64,000 bases of DNA from Sphingomonas kyeonggiensis (GCF_014204495.1 NZ_JACHLN010000001.1:1240001-1304000); one strand, 5' to 3'. Shown: positions 9,426 to 18,416, counted from the first letter of the stretch. Made by a program: numbers and translations. Notes: generated by a model not told the origin, from the letters alone.

Positions 9426-10355
9426 TCAATTCCCCAGGTCGCGCCAGCTGGCGGACGGAGGTGCCGCCCCATTCTGCCCCCGCACGATCGACAGCGTCTC
9501 GTCGACCCAGTCGACCGCCGAATCGACCACCGGATCATTGGGCTGGACCAACGCCCCGCCCGCCGTCTCGATCGTGTCGACATGCTCGGCCAGCCAGGCC
9601 AGCACCGCCATTCCGGCACGGCCGCGCCGCAGCAGGGTGAGCGTCGGCCGCGGCGTGCGGCGGAACTTGCGATCGATCGCCCCCACCGCGTCCCAAAGCG
9701 TCCGCGCATGCAGCAGCGTGCGCACCTGCCCGTTATTTAGGATCGCGATCGCCTGAGACAATGTGTCGAGGATCTGGCGGGCGAGCATCAGCACCATGCC
9801 GCTGGCCGCGCCCGAGACATTCTCGGCGACCTGGATCACCGCCTGGCGCGCGCGCCCCTGGCTGCCGCCGTCCGCGGCCTTCATGATCGCGTCGCACAGG
9901 TTGAGCAGCAGCTCCTCGAACTCGCCATTGGCCCGCGCGCTGGCATCCTCCGGACCCGTCGGCGCCCCGAACAGCCGGCCGAACAGCGACAGCCGCTCGG
10001 CCTCGTTCGGCCGCTCGTCGCGGCTCTGCCAGAAGCGCTCGACCGCCGGCGCGGCATCGCCGATCTCGCCGTCGAGCGCGCCGGTGCGCATCAGCCGGGT
10101 GAAGTCGTCCGCCGCCTGGATCAGTCCCGCCATCTCCAGCGTCGAAGCGAGATAGAGGCTGGCGATCGCGCGGATCTGCGTCGCATCGGCGCGCGCGGCC
10201 GGCGGCAGCTCGATATCGCCGAGCTCGGCGAGCATCGTCGCATGGGCATGGGCCGAGAGCAGCAGCCGCTCGGCATCGTCGACCGCGCGGACCAGGCCGA
10301 GCGGCACCGAGGTCTCGGCTTCGAGCGCCAGGGCAAGGGCATTGGTGTGCAGCAT
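9426..10355 (-). CDS. Helical protein of unknown function in sigma-54 cluster
   Basis: The 309-residue product appears almost entirely alpha-helical and Ala/Leu-rich, with no signal peptide, membrane segment or catalytic motif that I can identify. Local features include SGMVLMLARQILDTLSQAIA and GRAGMAVLAWLAEHVDTIET. It sits between two members of the paralogue family with 3-nt gaps on both sides, which points to a common transcript and job. I do not recognise a family. Confidence 0.7.
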   Translation of the reverse strand: MLHTNALALALEAETSVPLGLVRAVDDAERLLLSAHAHATMLAELGDIELPPAARADATQIRAIASLYLASTLEMAGLIQAADDFTRLMRTGALDGEIGDAAPAVERFWQSRDERPNEAERLSLFGRLFGAPTGPEDASARANGEFEELLLNLCDAIMKAADGGSQGRARQAVIQVAENVSGAASGMVLMLARQILDTLSQAIAILNNGQVRTLLHARTLWDAVGAIDRKFRRTPRPTLTLLRRGRAGMAVLAWLAEHVDTIETAGGALVQPNDPVVDSAVDWVDETLSIVRGQNGAAPPSASWRDLGN

Positions 10356-10358
10356 CGC

Positions 10359-11627
10359 TCAGGGTCCTGCCGGGGCGGGGGTGGGCGCGGGCGCGGCGGC
10401 ACCAGGCGCGGGCGGGCGGGCGGCACCGCCACGTGGCGGCGGCGGGATCGAATTGCCCTGGATCGCGCCGATCATCTCGGGCGTCGCCATCTTCTCGAGC
10501 GGCAGATAGTCCGACTTGAAGTTGACCCGCACCTCGCCCTGCATCTTGGCGGCAAGCTCGAGCTGCGATTCGCTCGTCTCGTTGACCGCGGTGCTGACGG
10601 TGGCGACATGCGACTGCTCGTTGACGTTCACCGAGCCGCCGCCAAAGCCGAGGAAGCTGCCGCCGAACGCGCTGACATTGCGGTTGCGGCTCGACTGGCG
10701 GTCATAGGCCGAGGCGCGATAGTCGCGCTTGGCCTGGTCGGTCGCGCGCATGTCGAACTTCACCTTGGCGGTGATCGAGCCGTCGGTCACCACGATCCGG
10801 TTGATCCCCAGCATCACCATCGAGGCGAGCAGCTGCTGGCGCGACTTGGCCATGACGATGCGCGCGGCATTGACGAAGCCGATCTCGGTCTCCTCCTCGC
10901 TCAGGTCGGACGGGGCCGGGCCGCTCATGCCGAGCGTCGCGTGGATCTCGCTCAGCGCGGCTTCCTCGTCCTCGCCGGTGACGCGCAGCTTCGACTTGCC
11001 GCTATCCTCGTCGACGTCGAGCGCGAGCAGGTCGGGGAAGCGATCGACCATGTAATCGCGGCCCTGACCCATGCCGATATTCTCGGCCATATATTCCTCC
11101 GCGGTCTTGGCGACGGCGGAGATCAGCTCGGCATAGGCGCGCATCTGCTCGATCGTCGTTTCGACGATCGACTTGAAGACATTGTTGATGAGCCCGCCAA
11201 CAAATGCAGGAAAATCAACATTATGGACGAGATTTGTGAACTGTTCGGTGCCCTGCGCGGCGGCACCGGCGACGAAGTCCTTGCCCGCGAAGCCGGGGGA
11301 TTTGGAGAGGTTCTGGCGGGTCTGCTCGTTCGCGTCGGCGAGCCCGCGCGCGGGCGCGGCCATCGCACCTGCCGCAGGTGGCGGGGCCCCCAGCGCCGTG
11401 TCCTCGACCACCCCGGCGGGATCGTCGATATAGGCAAGCACCTTGACCATGTCGTTGGCGAGCTTGGCCTGTTCGAGGCTGCTCAGCATCGCGAAGGCCG
11501 GGATGCCGGTGAGCATCGCCTGCACCTTGGGGCGGACCCGGGCGATCGCGGCGGGCGTCATGCCGCCAGGGCCGCCGTACAGCGCCGGCGCCTGCGGATC
11601 GGGCTCGGAGGCGAGGGCCTGTGCCAT
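10359..11627 (-). CDS. Cluster paralogue family protein, member 2 (unknown function)
   Basis: The 422-residue protein carries the three family blocks: FPAFVGGLINNVFKSIVETT with IEQMRAYAELI (about residues 137-170), KSRQQLLASMVMLGINRIVV (about 255-280) and VRVNFKSDYLPLEKM (about 365-380). The last 30 residues are Pro/Ala-rich. Ahead of the first block is an Ala/Pro-rich linker. A 58-nt tract encoding the third block is identical to the tract in member 3, so the two diverged recently or exchange sequence. No signal peptide. Function not recognised. Confidence 0.77.
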   Translation of the reverse strand: MAQALASEPDPQAPALYGGPGGMTPAAIARVRPKVQAMLTGIPAFAMLSSLEQAKLANDMVKVLAYIDDPAGVVEDTALGAPPPAAGAMAAPARGLADANEQTRQNLSKSPGFAGKDFVAGAAAQGTEQFTNLVHNVDFPAFVGGLINNVFKSIVETTIEQMRAYAELISAVAKTAEEYMAENIGMGQGRDYMVDRFPDLLALDVDEDSGKSKLRVTGEDEEAALSEIHATLGMSGPAPSDLSEEETEIGFVNAARIVMAKSRQQLLASMVMLGINRIVVTDGSITAKVKFDMRATDQAKRDYRASAYDRQSSRNRNVSAFGGSFLGFGGGSVNVNEQSHVATVSTAVNETSESQLELAAKMQGEVRVNFKSDYLPLEKMATPEMIGAIQGNSIPPPPRGGAARPPAPGAAAPAPTPAPAGP

Positions 11628-11630
11628 GGC

Positions 11631-12935
11631 TCAGGCGTGCGCCGGTGCGGGCGCCGGCGTGGCGGCGGGAGCGGGCGCCGCCGGCGCCGGGGCCGGTCCC
11701 GGCGTATATTGCGGCTTGTTGTGATCGACCGGCTTGGAGCGCATCTGGATCGCCGCGATCATCTCGGGCGTCGCCATCTTCTCGAGCGGCAGATAGTCCG
11801 ACTTGAAGTTGACATCGACCAGGCCGGCCAGGCTGGCCTTGGCGCTGATCTGGTCGGTGCTCTGGTCGCTTGCCACCGCCTGGGCGGTCATCACCGGCTT
11901 CTGCGAATATTTGTATTTGCCCTTGGTGTAGTAATCGGAATCATAGTTGCCGCTGTAGCTCGACTTCCCGCTCTGATAGCTGCCGCTGTAATCGCCCTTG
12001 CTGGTGCCGCCGCGCTCGCTCTCGCCTTCGCCGTCGGTGGTGACGGCGAGGTTGCCCGAGGCGTCGCGGGCATAGTCGCGGGCCATGGCGGTGCGCGACA
12101 GGGTTCGCTGGCTCGACGCGTTGAAATCGTAGAGGATCTTCGCCTGGATCTTGCCGTTGGTGACGACGATGCGCGACAGGCCCATCATCACCATGGTGGC
12201 GAGCAGCTGCTGGCGCGACGTGGCGATCTGGCCGCGCGCCGCCTTGATCAGCGTTTCCTGCACTTCGGGATCGGTGACGTCGATCGAATCGATCTCCTTG
12301 TCGGCATGGCTGCCCAGCGTGTCGCGGACGCGCTGGAGCCCGGCATCGAGATCGGCGCCGTCCTTGATGCGCAGCTGCGCGGCGCCGCCCCCGGAGAAAG
12401 CGTCGGCGCCGATATCGAACAGGTCGGGGAACTGCTCGCAGAGCTGGTCCTTGCCGTCATCCGAGGTGGTGTTGTCGTCGCGGAACTGGTTGAGCGACTT
12501 GGACACGTCGGAGACCATCTTCGAATAGGCCTCCATCTGCTGGATGTTCGAGGTGATGATCGAGTTGAAGACTCCGTCGATAAGTCCCGAAACAAACTCG
12601 ACAAAATTCACTTGCCGCATGAATTCGCCGGCGGCCTGGGCACCCGCCATCAGCGATCCGGCGGAGAATTCCTCCTTGCCGATATCGTCGACCGCCTGCT
12701 TGTTCGATTCCCACTGGCTCTTTTCCGCCATCGGCTGCGCGGTGACCGACTGAGTGCCGGCCTCGGCCTGGCCGACCAGCGCATCGGCGATCAGCGCGGT
12801 ATCCCGCGCCACCTGCATCTGCGTGTCCGCCGGCAGCTGGTGGAAGGACGGGGTGGCGGCGAGCATCTCGCGCACCTTGGCGCGCACCTCGGGCCGGGGC
12901 GTCGCCTCCGGGGCGACAATAGCGGGAGCGTTCAT
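11631..12935 (-). CDS. Cluster paralogue family protein, member 3, with Tyr/Ser/Gly-rich insert
   Basis: The 434-residue protein has the family blocks FVEFVSGLIDGVFNSIITSN, TSRQQLLATMVMMGLSRIVV and VDVNFKSDYLPLEKM, and a Pro/Ala tail. Between the second and third block it carries a low-complexity Tyr/Ser/Gly/Lys stretch (for example GDYSGSYQSGKSSYSGNY) of about 45 residues. I chose the ATG at 12935 because GAGGATCGAAGAG precedes it and upstream starts would overlap the next gene. Function not recognised; the low-complexity segment suggests flexible or self-associating behaviour, which is inference. Confidence 0.77.
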   Translation of the reverse strand: MNAPAIVAPEATPRPEVRAKVREMLAATPSFHQLPADTQMQVARDTALIADALVGQAEAGTQSVTAQPMAEKSQWESNKQAVDDIGKEEFSAGSLMAGAQAAGEFMRQVNFVEFVSGLIDGVFNSIITSNIQQMEAYSKMVSDVSKSLNQFRDDNTTSDDGKDQLCEQFPDLFDIGADAFSGGGAAQLRIKDGADLDAGLQRVRDTLGSHADKEIDSIDVTDPEVQETLIKAARGQIATSRQQLLATMVMMGLSRIVVTNGKIQAKILYDFNASSQRTLSRTAMARDYARDASGNLAVTTDGEGESERGGTSKGDYSGSYQSGKSSYSGNYDSDYYTKGKYKYSQKPVMTAQAVASDQSTDQISAKASLAGLVDVNFKSDYLPLEKMATPEMIAAIQMRSKPVDHNKPQYTPGPAPAPAAPAPAATPAPAPAHA

Positions 12936-12979
12936 CTCTTCGATCCTCGACTGGCCGGCCGCAGCCGGCACCTCCTGTC

Positions 12980-14032
12980 TCAGGCAGCGGCGGGCATCGG
13001 CGCGCCGACCAGCGACGCCGCCGGGCTGATCTCGAACTCCACCGGGCGGAGATAGAGCTTCACCTTGGGCGGGCCGCTGGGGCCGATGCGGATGCCCAGG
13101 ATGGTGAAGCGCCCGGGCCAGACATCGTCGGCCGGGGTGAAGGCTTCGAGGAAGCGCTCGAGTGCCGCCAGCTCGCGCGGCCGCTCGCGCAGGTTCATCG
13201 TCAGCAGCTGGAGGAAGTTGGGCGGCACATCCGGGATCGCATCGAGCATGATCTGCAGATCGAGCTCGACGCCCTGGGGACTGCGCCCGAACGCGACCAA
13301 GGCCGCGCCGTCGGGCACGTCGAAGCGGCCGCCGAGCGCGACGCCGACGATCTGGAGGATGCTGCCCAGCCGCGCGCCCAGCCCAAGCTCGTCGAGCATC
13401 GGCCGCATGTCGGTGATGCGGAAGCGGTTGGTGAGCAGGAAGGTCACCCATTGGCTGCCATAGTCGCGCCCCGCCACCAGCGTGGTGAACACCGGACGCA
13501 GGCCGGGCATCGCCGCCATCGCCTGGCCGATCAGCCGGGCGAGCGCGGGATTGACCTCGTTCATCGGATTGCCGTTGCCGCCCTCATAGGTGACGGTGGC
13601 GCTTTCCAGCCCGCCCTGATCGAAGCTCGATCCGAAAAAGGCGCCGTAGCGCAGGCCGCCGGCGCGGGTGAGGCCGCGCTGGCTCTCGCTCGCGCCGTCG
13701 AACCAGTGCAGCGCCTCGCGGCCGAAATTGTCGCCGACCAGCCGCCGCATCTCGCGGCTGGCCATGTCGCGCCGCTCGCAGCCCGACGCCTCGGGACCGA
13801 GCGGTTCCATGTGGAAGGCGAGCGCGCGGCTCTGGTTCGATCCGAACACCGGCTCGATCGGCGCCGCGCCGGGAACCAGCGCGTTGGCGGCATAGCGCGG
13901 ATCGCCCATCGGCAGATCGAAGCTGTCCTCGAGCATGCGCCCGACGAAGCTCAGGGGGTTGGCGGTGCGCAAGGTGCGCGAGGCGCTGAACAGCCGCCCC
14001 TTCACCTGCGTGCTCAGTGGCTCATAGCCCAT
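12980..14032 (-). CDS. Unknown protein, possibly ABBA-fold (prenyltransferase-like)
   Basis: The 350-residue soluble protein has an alternating helix-strand pattern. Its last section, FTILGIRIGPSGPPKVKLYL followed by RPVEF, resembles the closing strands of ABBA-type aromatic prenyltransferases, in which a K.K.YL/YF strand contacts diphosphate. Other aromatic and charged segments (LHWFDGASESQRGLTRAGGL; YGAFFGSSFD) could line a barrel. I cannot map the full set of catalytic residues, so this fold guess is weak. A good ribosome binding site (GGAAGGAGC) precedes the ATG. It lies 44 nt before paralogue member 3. Confidence 0.6.
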   Translation of the reverse strand: MGYEPLSTQVKGRLFSASRTLRTANPLSFVGRMLEDSFDLPMGDPRYAANALVPGAAPIEPVFGSNQSRALAFHMEPLGPEASGCERRDMASREMRRLVGDNFGREALHWFDGASESQRGLTRAGGLRYGAFFGSSFDQGGLESATVTYEGGNGNPMNEVNPALARLIGQAMAAMPGLRPVFTTLVAGRDYGSQWVTFLLTNRFRITDMRPMLDELGLGARLGSILQIVGVALGGRFDVPDGAALVAFGRSPQGVELDLQIMLDAIPDVPPNFLQLLTMNLRERPRELAALERFLEAFTPADDVWPGRFTILGIRIGPSGPPKVKLYLRPVEFEISPAASLVGAPMPAAA

Positions 14033-14056
14033 GGCGATGCTCCTTCCGCCCGGGGG

Positions 14057-15808
14057 TCAATAGCCATAGCCGTTGCGGGCATGGCCGTTGGACTGGGGTG
14101 CCTGGGCATAGCCCATGCCCATGCCGAGCCCGGCGCTGTCGAGCAGGTCGCGCGCGATCGACGGGATCTGGATCGGCCGGCTCGTCATGTTCGGGGCTTC
14201 GCGCGGCTGCGACATCTGCTCGATGCGGCCCTCGTCCATCGCCGAATCGGCGAGCCACATCTCGCAGGCATTGACCAGGTCATAGTCGTTGGGGTGCGAC
14301 ACCGCCGACTGGCCGCGCGGCCGGGTGGGCGGATTGCTGACCACGCCAAGATCGATCATCGGCGAGGTGGGATCGCGCAGCCGATCGTTGTTGTTGGCGA
14401 TCCAGCTGCTGATGATCGCGCCGCTGGTGGCGAGCATCCGGTATTTGGAGCTGTTGCGCGCGCCGCCAAGCTCGGTCTGGGCGACCTGGTCGATCACGCC
14501 CCACATGTCCTTCTGCCCGATCGCGAGGAGCAGCTCCTTGTCCTGGAGCAGGCTGATCATGTCGTTGATCTGCTTCTGCAGGTCCGCGGCGGCATAGAAG
14601 GCCATGCCATAGCCGTGCAGCGACATGTTGGTGGCGAGGTCGCGCGCGGCCTTCTTCACCTGCTGCTGGTTGACCGCCATCGGGGTGGCAGCGCGGATCA
14701 GCGCATCGACCCGGGCCTCGCGCACCAGGGTGGAGACCGAGGAGACGAAGCGCAGCCACAGGTCCTGGAACTCGACATTGACCTTCACGCCGGGCTGGCC
14801 GGTCGGCAGGCCGAGCATCATCGCGTAGAAGCCCTGGCGCTCGCTCTCGCTCATCCGGTTCGGCGCCTCGCGCCAGTAATTGTAGAGCTGGGTGCCGGCC
14901 GGTCCCTTGATCAGCGCGAGGTCGCCGCGCTGCGACATCTCGACCAGCTTGTCGACGACCTGGAAGGCCTTCAGCTCCTCGAAGGCCGAGGCGAAGATGA
15001 ACGAGCCCATCAGCTTGCAATGGCTGGCGACGACTTCGAAGGCGGTGGTCGCCTCGAGATCGGGCAGGTCGATCAGCACGTCGTGCATCGCCTGGTCGTC
15101 GCCGAGCGCCTGGACCTTGTCGAACTGGTCCTCGACCAGCCGCTTGAGGTTGACGTCATGGGCGGTGACGCCGCGGCCGACCAGCCCCTCGAACACCTTG
15201 GCATATTCGGCGCTGGAGACGCCGGGCTCCTTGCGGTCGCCCTGGATGTTCACCGCGGCGCCGACCTGCTTGAGGGTGCGCTCGGCCAGCTCGGTGCGGC
15301 CGGCGATGCGGCCGACGGCGCGGAACAGGCCCTCGCCGAACTCGGCGGTGTTCGGATCCTCGGGATCGGGCTGCGGGGTCTTGCCCGAGACGACCAGCCG
15401 GGGCAGCGCGGTGCCGTTATACTGGAGCAGGCCGAGGATCAGGCCGACGCGGGCGACTTCGGCGTCGCGCTCGGCCTCGGTGGCCTTGTCGCCCGCCATC
15501 TCGGGGAATTGCAGCACGCCCTGCTCATGCTCGACGGCGCGCGGGCGCAGGCCGCTCTCGGCGGACTTGAGCGCGGCGCGGGCGGTGGCGAAGAGCGGGT
15601 CGAAGTAGAATTTGCCCTTGTCGCTGTCGATCAGCGCCTTGAGCTCGCGGACGCGGGCGAGCTCGGCGGCGTCGGTCTGGCTGAGCTGGCCCAGCTTGGC
15701 GAGGCGCGCGGTGAGGTTGTCAAAGCTGCTGGTGATCGCTTCGCGGGCGGCCTTTTCACGGGCGGCGATGTCGACGAAGCGGATGGTCGGGATCAGGATG
15801 TCGGCCAT
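14057..15808 (-). CDS. Large helical protein of unknown function in sigma-54 cluster
   Basis: The 583-residue protein is predicted mostly helical from composition. The N-terminus (AAREKAAREAITSSFDNLTA onward, to about residue 85) has coiled-coil character. The middle contains amphipathic helices (DLATNMSLHGYGMAFYAAAD) and the C-terminus is Gly/Met/Asn/Tyr-rich and probably disordered. No signal peptide or known domain. A ribosome binding site (AAAGGAACC) precedes the ATG. It is the second-largest product of the operon, so a scaffold role is possible, but that is inference only. Confidence 0.72.
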   Translation of the reverse strand: MADILIPTIRFVDIAAREKAAREAITSSFDNLTARLAKLGQLSQTDAAELARVRELKALIDSDKGKFYFDPLFATARAALKSAESGLRPRAVEHEQGVLQFPEMAGDKATEAERDAEVARVGLILGLLQYNGTALPRLVVSGKTPQPDPEDPNTAEFGEGLFRAVGRIAGRTELAERTLKQVGAAVNIQGDRKEPGVSSAEYAKVFEGLVGRGVTAHDVNLKRLVEDQFDKVQALGDDQAMHDVLIDLPDLEATTAFEVVASHCKLMGSFIFASAFEELKAFQVVDKLVEMSQRGDLALIKGPAGTQLYNYWREAPNRMSESERQGFYAMMLGLPTGQPGVKVNVEFQDLWLRFVSSVSTLVREARVDALIRAATPMAVNQQQVKKAARDLATNMSLHGYGMAFYAAADLQKQINDMISLLQDKELLLAIGQKDMWGVIDQVAQTELGGARNSSKYRMLATSGAIISSWIANNNDRLRDPTSPMIDLGVVSNPPTRPRGQSAVSHPNDYDLVNACEMWLADSAMDEGRIEQMSQPREAPNMTSRPIQIPSIARDLLDSAGLGMGMGYAQAPQSNGHARNGYGY

Positions 15809-15880
15809 TTGAGGGTTCCTTTCGAAAATCTTGGTCCATCTCGGGGAGGGCGCGGGGCGCCTTAGGGAGCGGGGCGGGCT

Positions 15881-17356
15881 CTAGCCGTCATCGGCGCCTC
15901 CCAGTTCGGTGGTGTCGTCGGCGTCGATCGCGCGATCGAGCAGTTCGAGCGCGCGGGCGGCGTCCAGGATGCCGGCGCCATTGCCGGCGGCGAGATCGGG
16001 GCGGTGCGGCTGGGCGCTGGCGATCAGGAGCTTCTTGATCGTCTCCGGGTCGACCGCGGCGGCGCGCTCCTGGGCGCGGGCGACGAGCAAAGCGGCGGCG
16101 CCGGCGACGAAGGGCGCGGCGAAGCTGGTGCCGGTGGCGCGCTGATAGCCGTCGAGGTCGGCGGTGCGGATGTTCACGCCGGGGGCGCAGAGCGCGACAT
16201 GGTCGCCGCTGGTCGAGAAGCCGGCCATGCGGCGATCGGCATCGACGGCACCGACCGCGACGACCTGGGGGAAGGCGGCGGGCCAGTAGACGCGCCTGTC
16301 GCCGCTGTTGCCCGAGGCGGCGACCAGGGTGCAGCCGCGCTCGGTGGCATAGGCGACGGCTTCGCTGTGCGGCTTGGGCATGCCGGGCTCGATCGCCTCG
16401 TCATCGGTGCCGAAGCTGCAGTTGATGACGTGCGCGCCGAGCTGGGCGGCCATGACCAGCCCCATGTCGAGGTCGCTGATCGCGCCGATGCCGACGGGCT
16501 TGTGGTCGGGCGGCTGGGCGGCGCCGAGCGAGCGGATCGGCAGCAGGCGGCAGGCGCCGGCGAGGCCGGGCGGGATGCCGGCGCCGCTGCCGCCGATGAT
16601 CGCGGCGCAGGCGGTGCCGTGGCCGACATAGCGGTCGGTCGGGTCGGTATCGGCGCCGCGATTGTCGCCGAGCAGCCGGATGCCGGTCGCGAGCTGGCCT
16701 TCGCTGAGCTGGACGGTGTCGTAGCCGCGCCGCAGCCGGTCGCCGGTATCGAGCGCCTGGCTGGAGAATTCGGGGTGGCGCAGGTTGATGCCGCTGTCGA
16801 CCACCGCGACGATCACCCCGCCATCGCCGGCGCAATAGGACAGCGCGCGGCGGGCATTGACCATGTCGCGCGGGTCCCAGCCCGCATTGTCGTCATCCTC
16901 GTCGCGGCGGGGATGCCGGTCCGGGCCGTCCAGCCCGATCGTGCAGAGATAGTTGGGCATGGCGGACTCGACGATGTCGAGCTGCATCAGCGACACGGCG
17001 AGCGAGCCGATATGGGTGTCGGGCTCGACGTCGAAGCGCAGCACCCGGGCGATGCCGCTGATCTCCTCGGCCTCGCTATACCCCCGGTTGCGCGCGCCGA
17101 TCGTGTGGAGCGCCTGAGCGGCGGCGTGGAGGCGCGAGACGCGGACGGCGCCGCCAAAGGACTTCACCACCCGGTCGAGGATCTGGTGCTGCGTGGTCTC
17201 CGCCGGCGTCGCGGCCTTGCGGCGGATATCGAGCGCGGCGGGGATGCCGGCGGGCACCTCGCCGAGCTTCAAGCGGACGAGCAGGCTGCCCGGCGCGGCA
17301 TAGGCGCCGGCGCGGTGCGCCCAGGGCTGGACGAGGCGGCCGAGCCGGGCGGTCAT
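15881..17356 (-). CDS. Subtilisin-like serine protease (S8) without signal peptide
   Basis: The 491-residue protein has a complete S8 catalytic domain: Asp187 (VAVVDSGIN), His246 (GHGTACA), oxyanion Asn350 (AASGN) and Ser411 (GTSFAAP). The preceding about 170 residues could be a pro-domain. There is no secretion signal at the N-terminus (MTARLGRLVQPWAHRAG), so it likely acts in the cytosol or leaves by an unusual route. I place the start at the ATG that overlaps the upstream stop (ATGA at 17353-17356), rather than an in-frame start 69 nt upstream. Its coupling to the trypsin-co-occurring-like protein upstream suggests they work together. Confidence 0.9.
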   Translation of the reverse strand: MTARLGRLVQPWAHRAGAYAAPGSLLVRLKLGEVPAGIPAALDIRRKAATPAETTQHQILDRVVKSFGGAVRVSRLHAAAQALHTIGARNRGYSEAEEISGIARVLRFDVEPDTHIGSLAVSLMQLDIVESAMPNYLCTIGLDGPDRHPRRDEDDDNAGWDPRDMVNARRALSYCAGDGGVIVAVVDSGINLRHPEFSSQALDTGDRLRRGYDTVQLSEGQLATGIRLLGDNRGADTDPTDRYVGHGTACAAIIGGSGAGIPPGLAGACRLLPIRSLGAAQPPDHKPVGIGAISDLDMGLVMAAQLGAHVINCSFGTDDEAIEPGMPKPHSEAVAYATERGCTLVAASGNSGDRRVYWPAAFPQVVAVGAVDADRRMAGFSTSGDHVALCAPGVNIRTADLDGYQRATGTSFAAPFVAGAAALLVARAQERAAAVDPETIKKLLIASAQPHRPDLAAGNGAGILDAARALELLDRAIDADDTTELGGADDG

Positions 17357-18162
17357 GGCTGGGCTCCGTCGAAGCCGTTGACCGGCGTCGCGGGCAAGGG
17401 CCGGCGCGGCTGCTGGTCGAACCACAATTCGGTCGGCGCACGGGGATCGTGCGTCAGGCTCATCTGCCCGGCGAGCTGGTCGTGATCGGGCGCCAGCACG
17501 AGCTCATTGTCATGCGCCTGGACGACATTGACCGGCCGGCCGGCGATCATCACCTGGGGCGGCATCCCGCCGCGCAGCAGGTTGCGGCCCTTGACCCGCA
17601 GCCGCTGGCGCAGCTCGTCGGTCTGGTCGCCCTCATCGGTGCCGTCGCGGCTGACATCGTCGACCATCGGGCGCGAGGCGCGGGCGAGGACCTGCTCGAG
17701 CTTGTCGGGCGCCAGCCGGGTGATCCGGCCGACCGAGCCCGAAATGCCGCGCCGCTCCATCTCGTTGAGCTTCTCGACGGTGCGCACGCCGATCCCCTCG
17801 AGCCGGCGGCGCTCGGCGGGATCGAACTCGTCGCCCAGCGCGGAGAGCGGCACCTCGTTCTTGTCGTCGATCGACATGGGAACCGCATTCTCCTCGATCA
17901 TCGGCTTGGTGATCGCGGTGAAGACGAGGTGGAGGACGGTGGGGTCCTTGTCGCTCGGTCCGGCCGGACGGATGCGCAACTCGCCCTGGTTGAGCTCGAG
18001 ATGCGCCTTCAAATCCATCGAGATGTCCCGGATCGCGAAGGTGAGCGGCAGCCGGTCGTTCTGCGCCTTCAGCGTCATGCGCGCCTGGGCCGTATCGAGC
18101 TGCGACTGCACCGCCTGGATGAAGTCCTCGAGCGCCACCGCTTCGCCGGTATCGCCGTTCAT
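17353..18162 (-). CDS. Multidomain protein: trypsin-co-occurring-like, HhH-like and IPT/TIG-like regions
   Basis: Three regions can be seen in 269 residues. Residues about 8-85 (VALEDFIQAVQSQLDTAQ, then LTFAIRDISMDLKAHLELN) resemble the trypsin-co-occurring domain 2 (Trypco2) pattern of a short helix followed by strands. Residues about 115-165 (LEGIGVRTVEKLNEMERRGI) resemble a helix-hairpin-helix unit. Residues about 185-235 (VKGRNLLRGGMPPQVMIAGR) resemble an IPT/TIG immunoglobulin-like fold. It overlaps both neighbours by ATGA, directly upstream of the S8 protease. A protease adaptor or partner role is inferred from that context. Confidence 0.72.
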   Translation of the reverse strand: MNGDTGEAVALEDFIQAVQSQLDTAQARMTLKAQNDRLPLTFAIRDISMDLKAHLELNQGELRIRPAGPSDKDPTVLHLVFTAITKPMIEENAVPMSIDDKNEVPLSALGDEFDPAERRRLEGIGVRTVEKLNEMERRGISGSVGRITRLAPDKLEQVLARASRPMVDDVSRDGTDEGDQTDELRQRLRVKGRNLLRGGMPPQVMIAGRPVNVVQAHDNELVLAPDHDQLAGQMSLTHDPRAPTELWFDQQPRRPLPATPVNGFDGAQP

Positions 18163-18416
18163 TGCACCTCCTCCACCGGCAGCGTGCCGATGTTGAGCGA
18201 GAGGCGGCCGACCGGCCGGTCGAACCAGGTGCGGGTGCGCGTGCGCGGGACATCGGCGCGGACCATCGGCCCGGTGGGACCGGCCTCGACCGTCGCCTCG
18301 ATCGGCAGGTCGAACGCGACGCTGGTCGCGCGCAGCCCCGCCGCCGGCAGCGCGGTGACGCCGTCGAGCAATTCGCCGATCAGGTCCTCGAGCGGGCGGC
18401 GGGCGGCGTCGGTCAT
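18159..18416 (-). CDS. Small protein, possible second trypsin-co-occurring-like domain
   Basis: The 85-residue product starts MTDAARRPLEDLIGELLDGV, then has strands SVAFDLPIEATVEA and GRLSLNIGTLP. The helix-plus-sandwich order is like the N-terminal region of the next gene, so it may be a diverged stand-alone copy. It is translationally coupled on both sides (ATGA overlaps at 18159-18162 and 18413-18416). Short, but its position in an unbroken chain of overlapping genes makes it real. Confidence 0.65.
   Translation of the reverse strand: MTDAARRPLEDLIGELLDGVTALPAAGLRATSVAFDLPIEATVEAGPTGPMVRADVPRTRTRTWFDRPVGRLSLNIGTLPVEEVQ

Noticed and set aside
10242..13055. 937-codon plus-strand open frame
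   Set aside because: Antisense to three cluster genes with good ribosome binding sites; composition (His/Arg/Gly/Leu) is typical of antisense frames in GC-rich DNA.
13451..15865. 804-codon plus-strand open frame
   Set aside because: Antisense to the 350- and 583-residue proteins; no recognisable domain or start signal.
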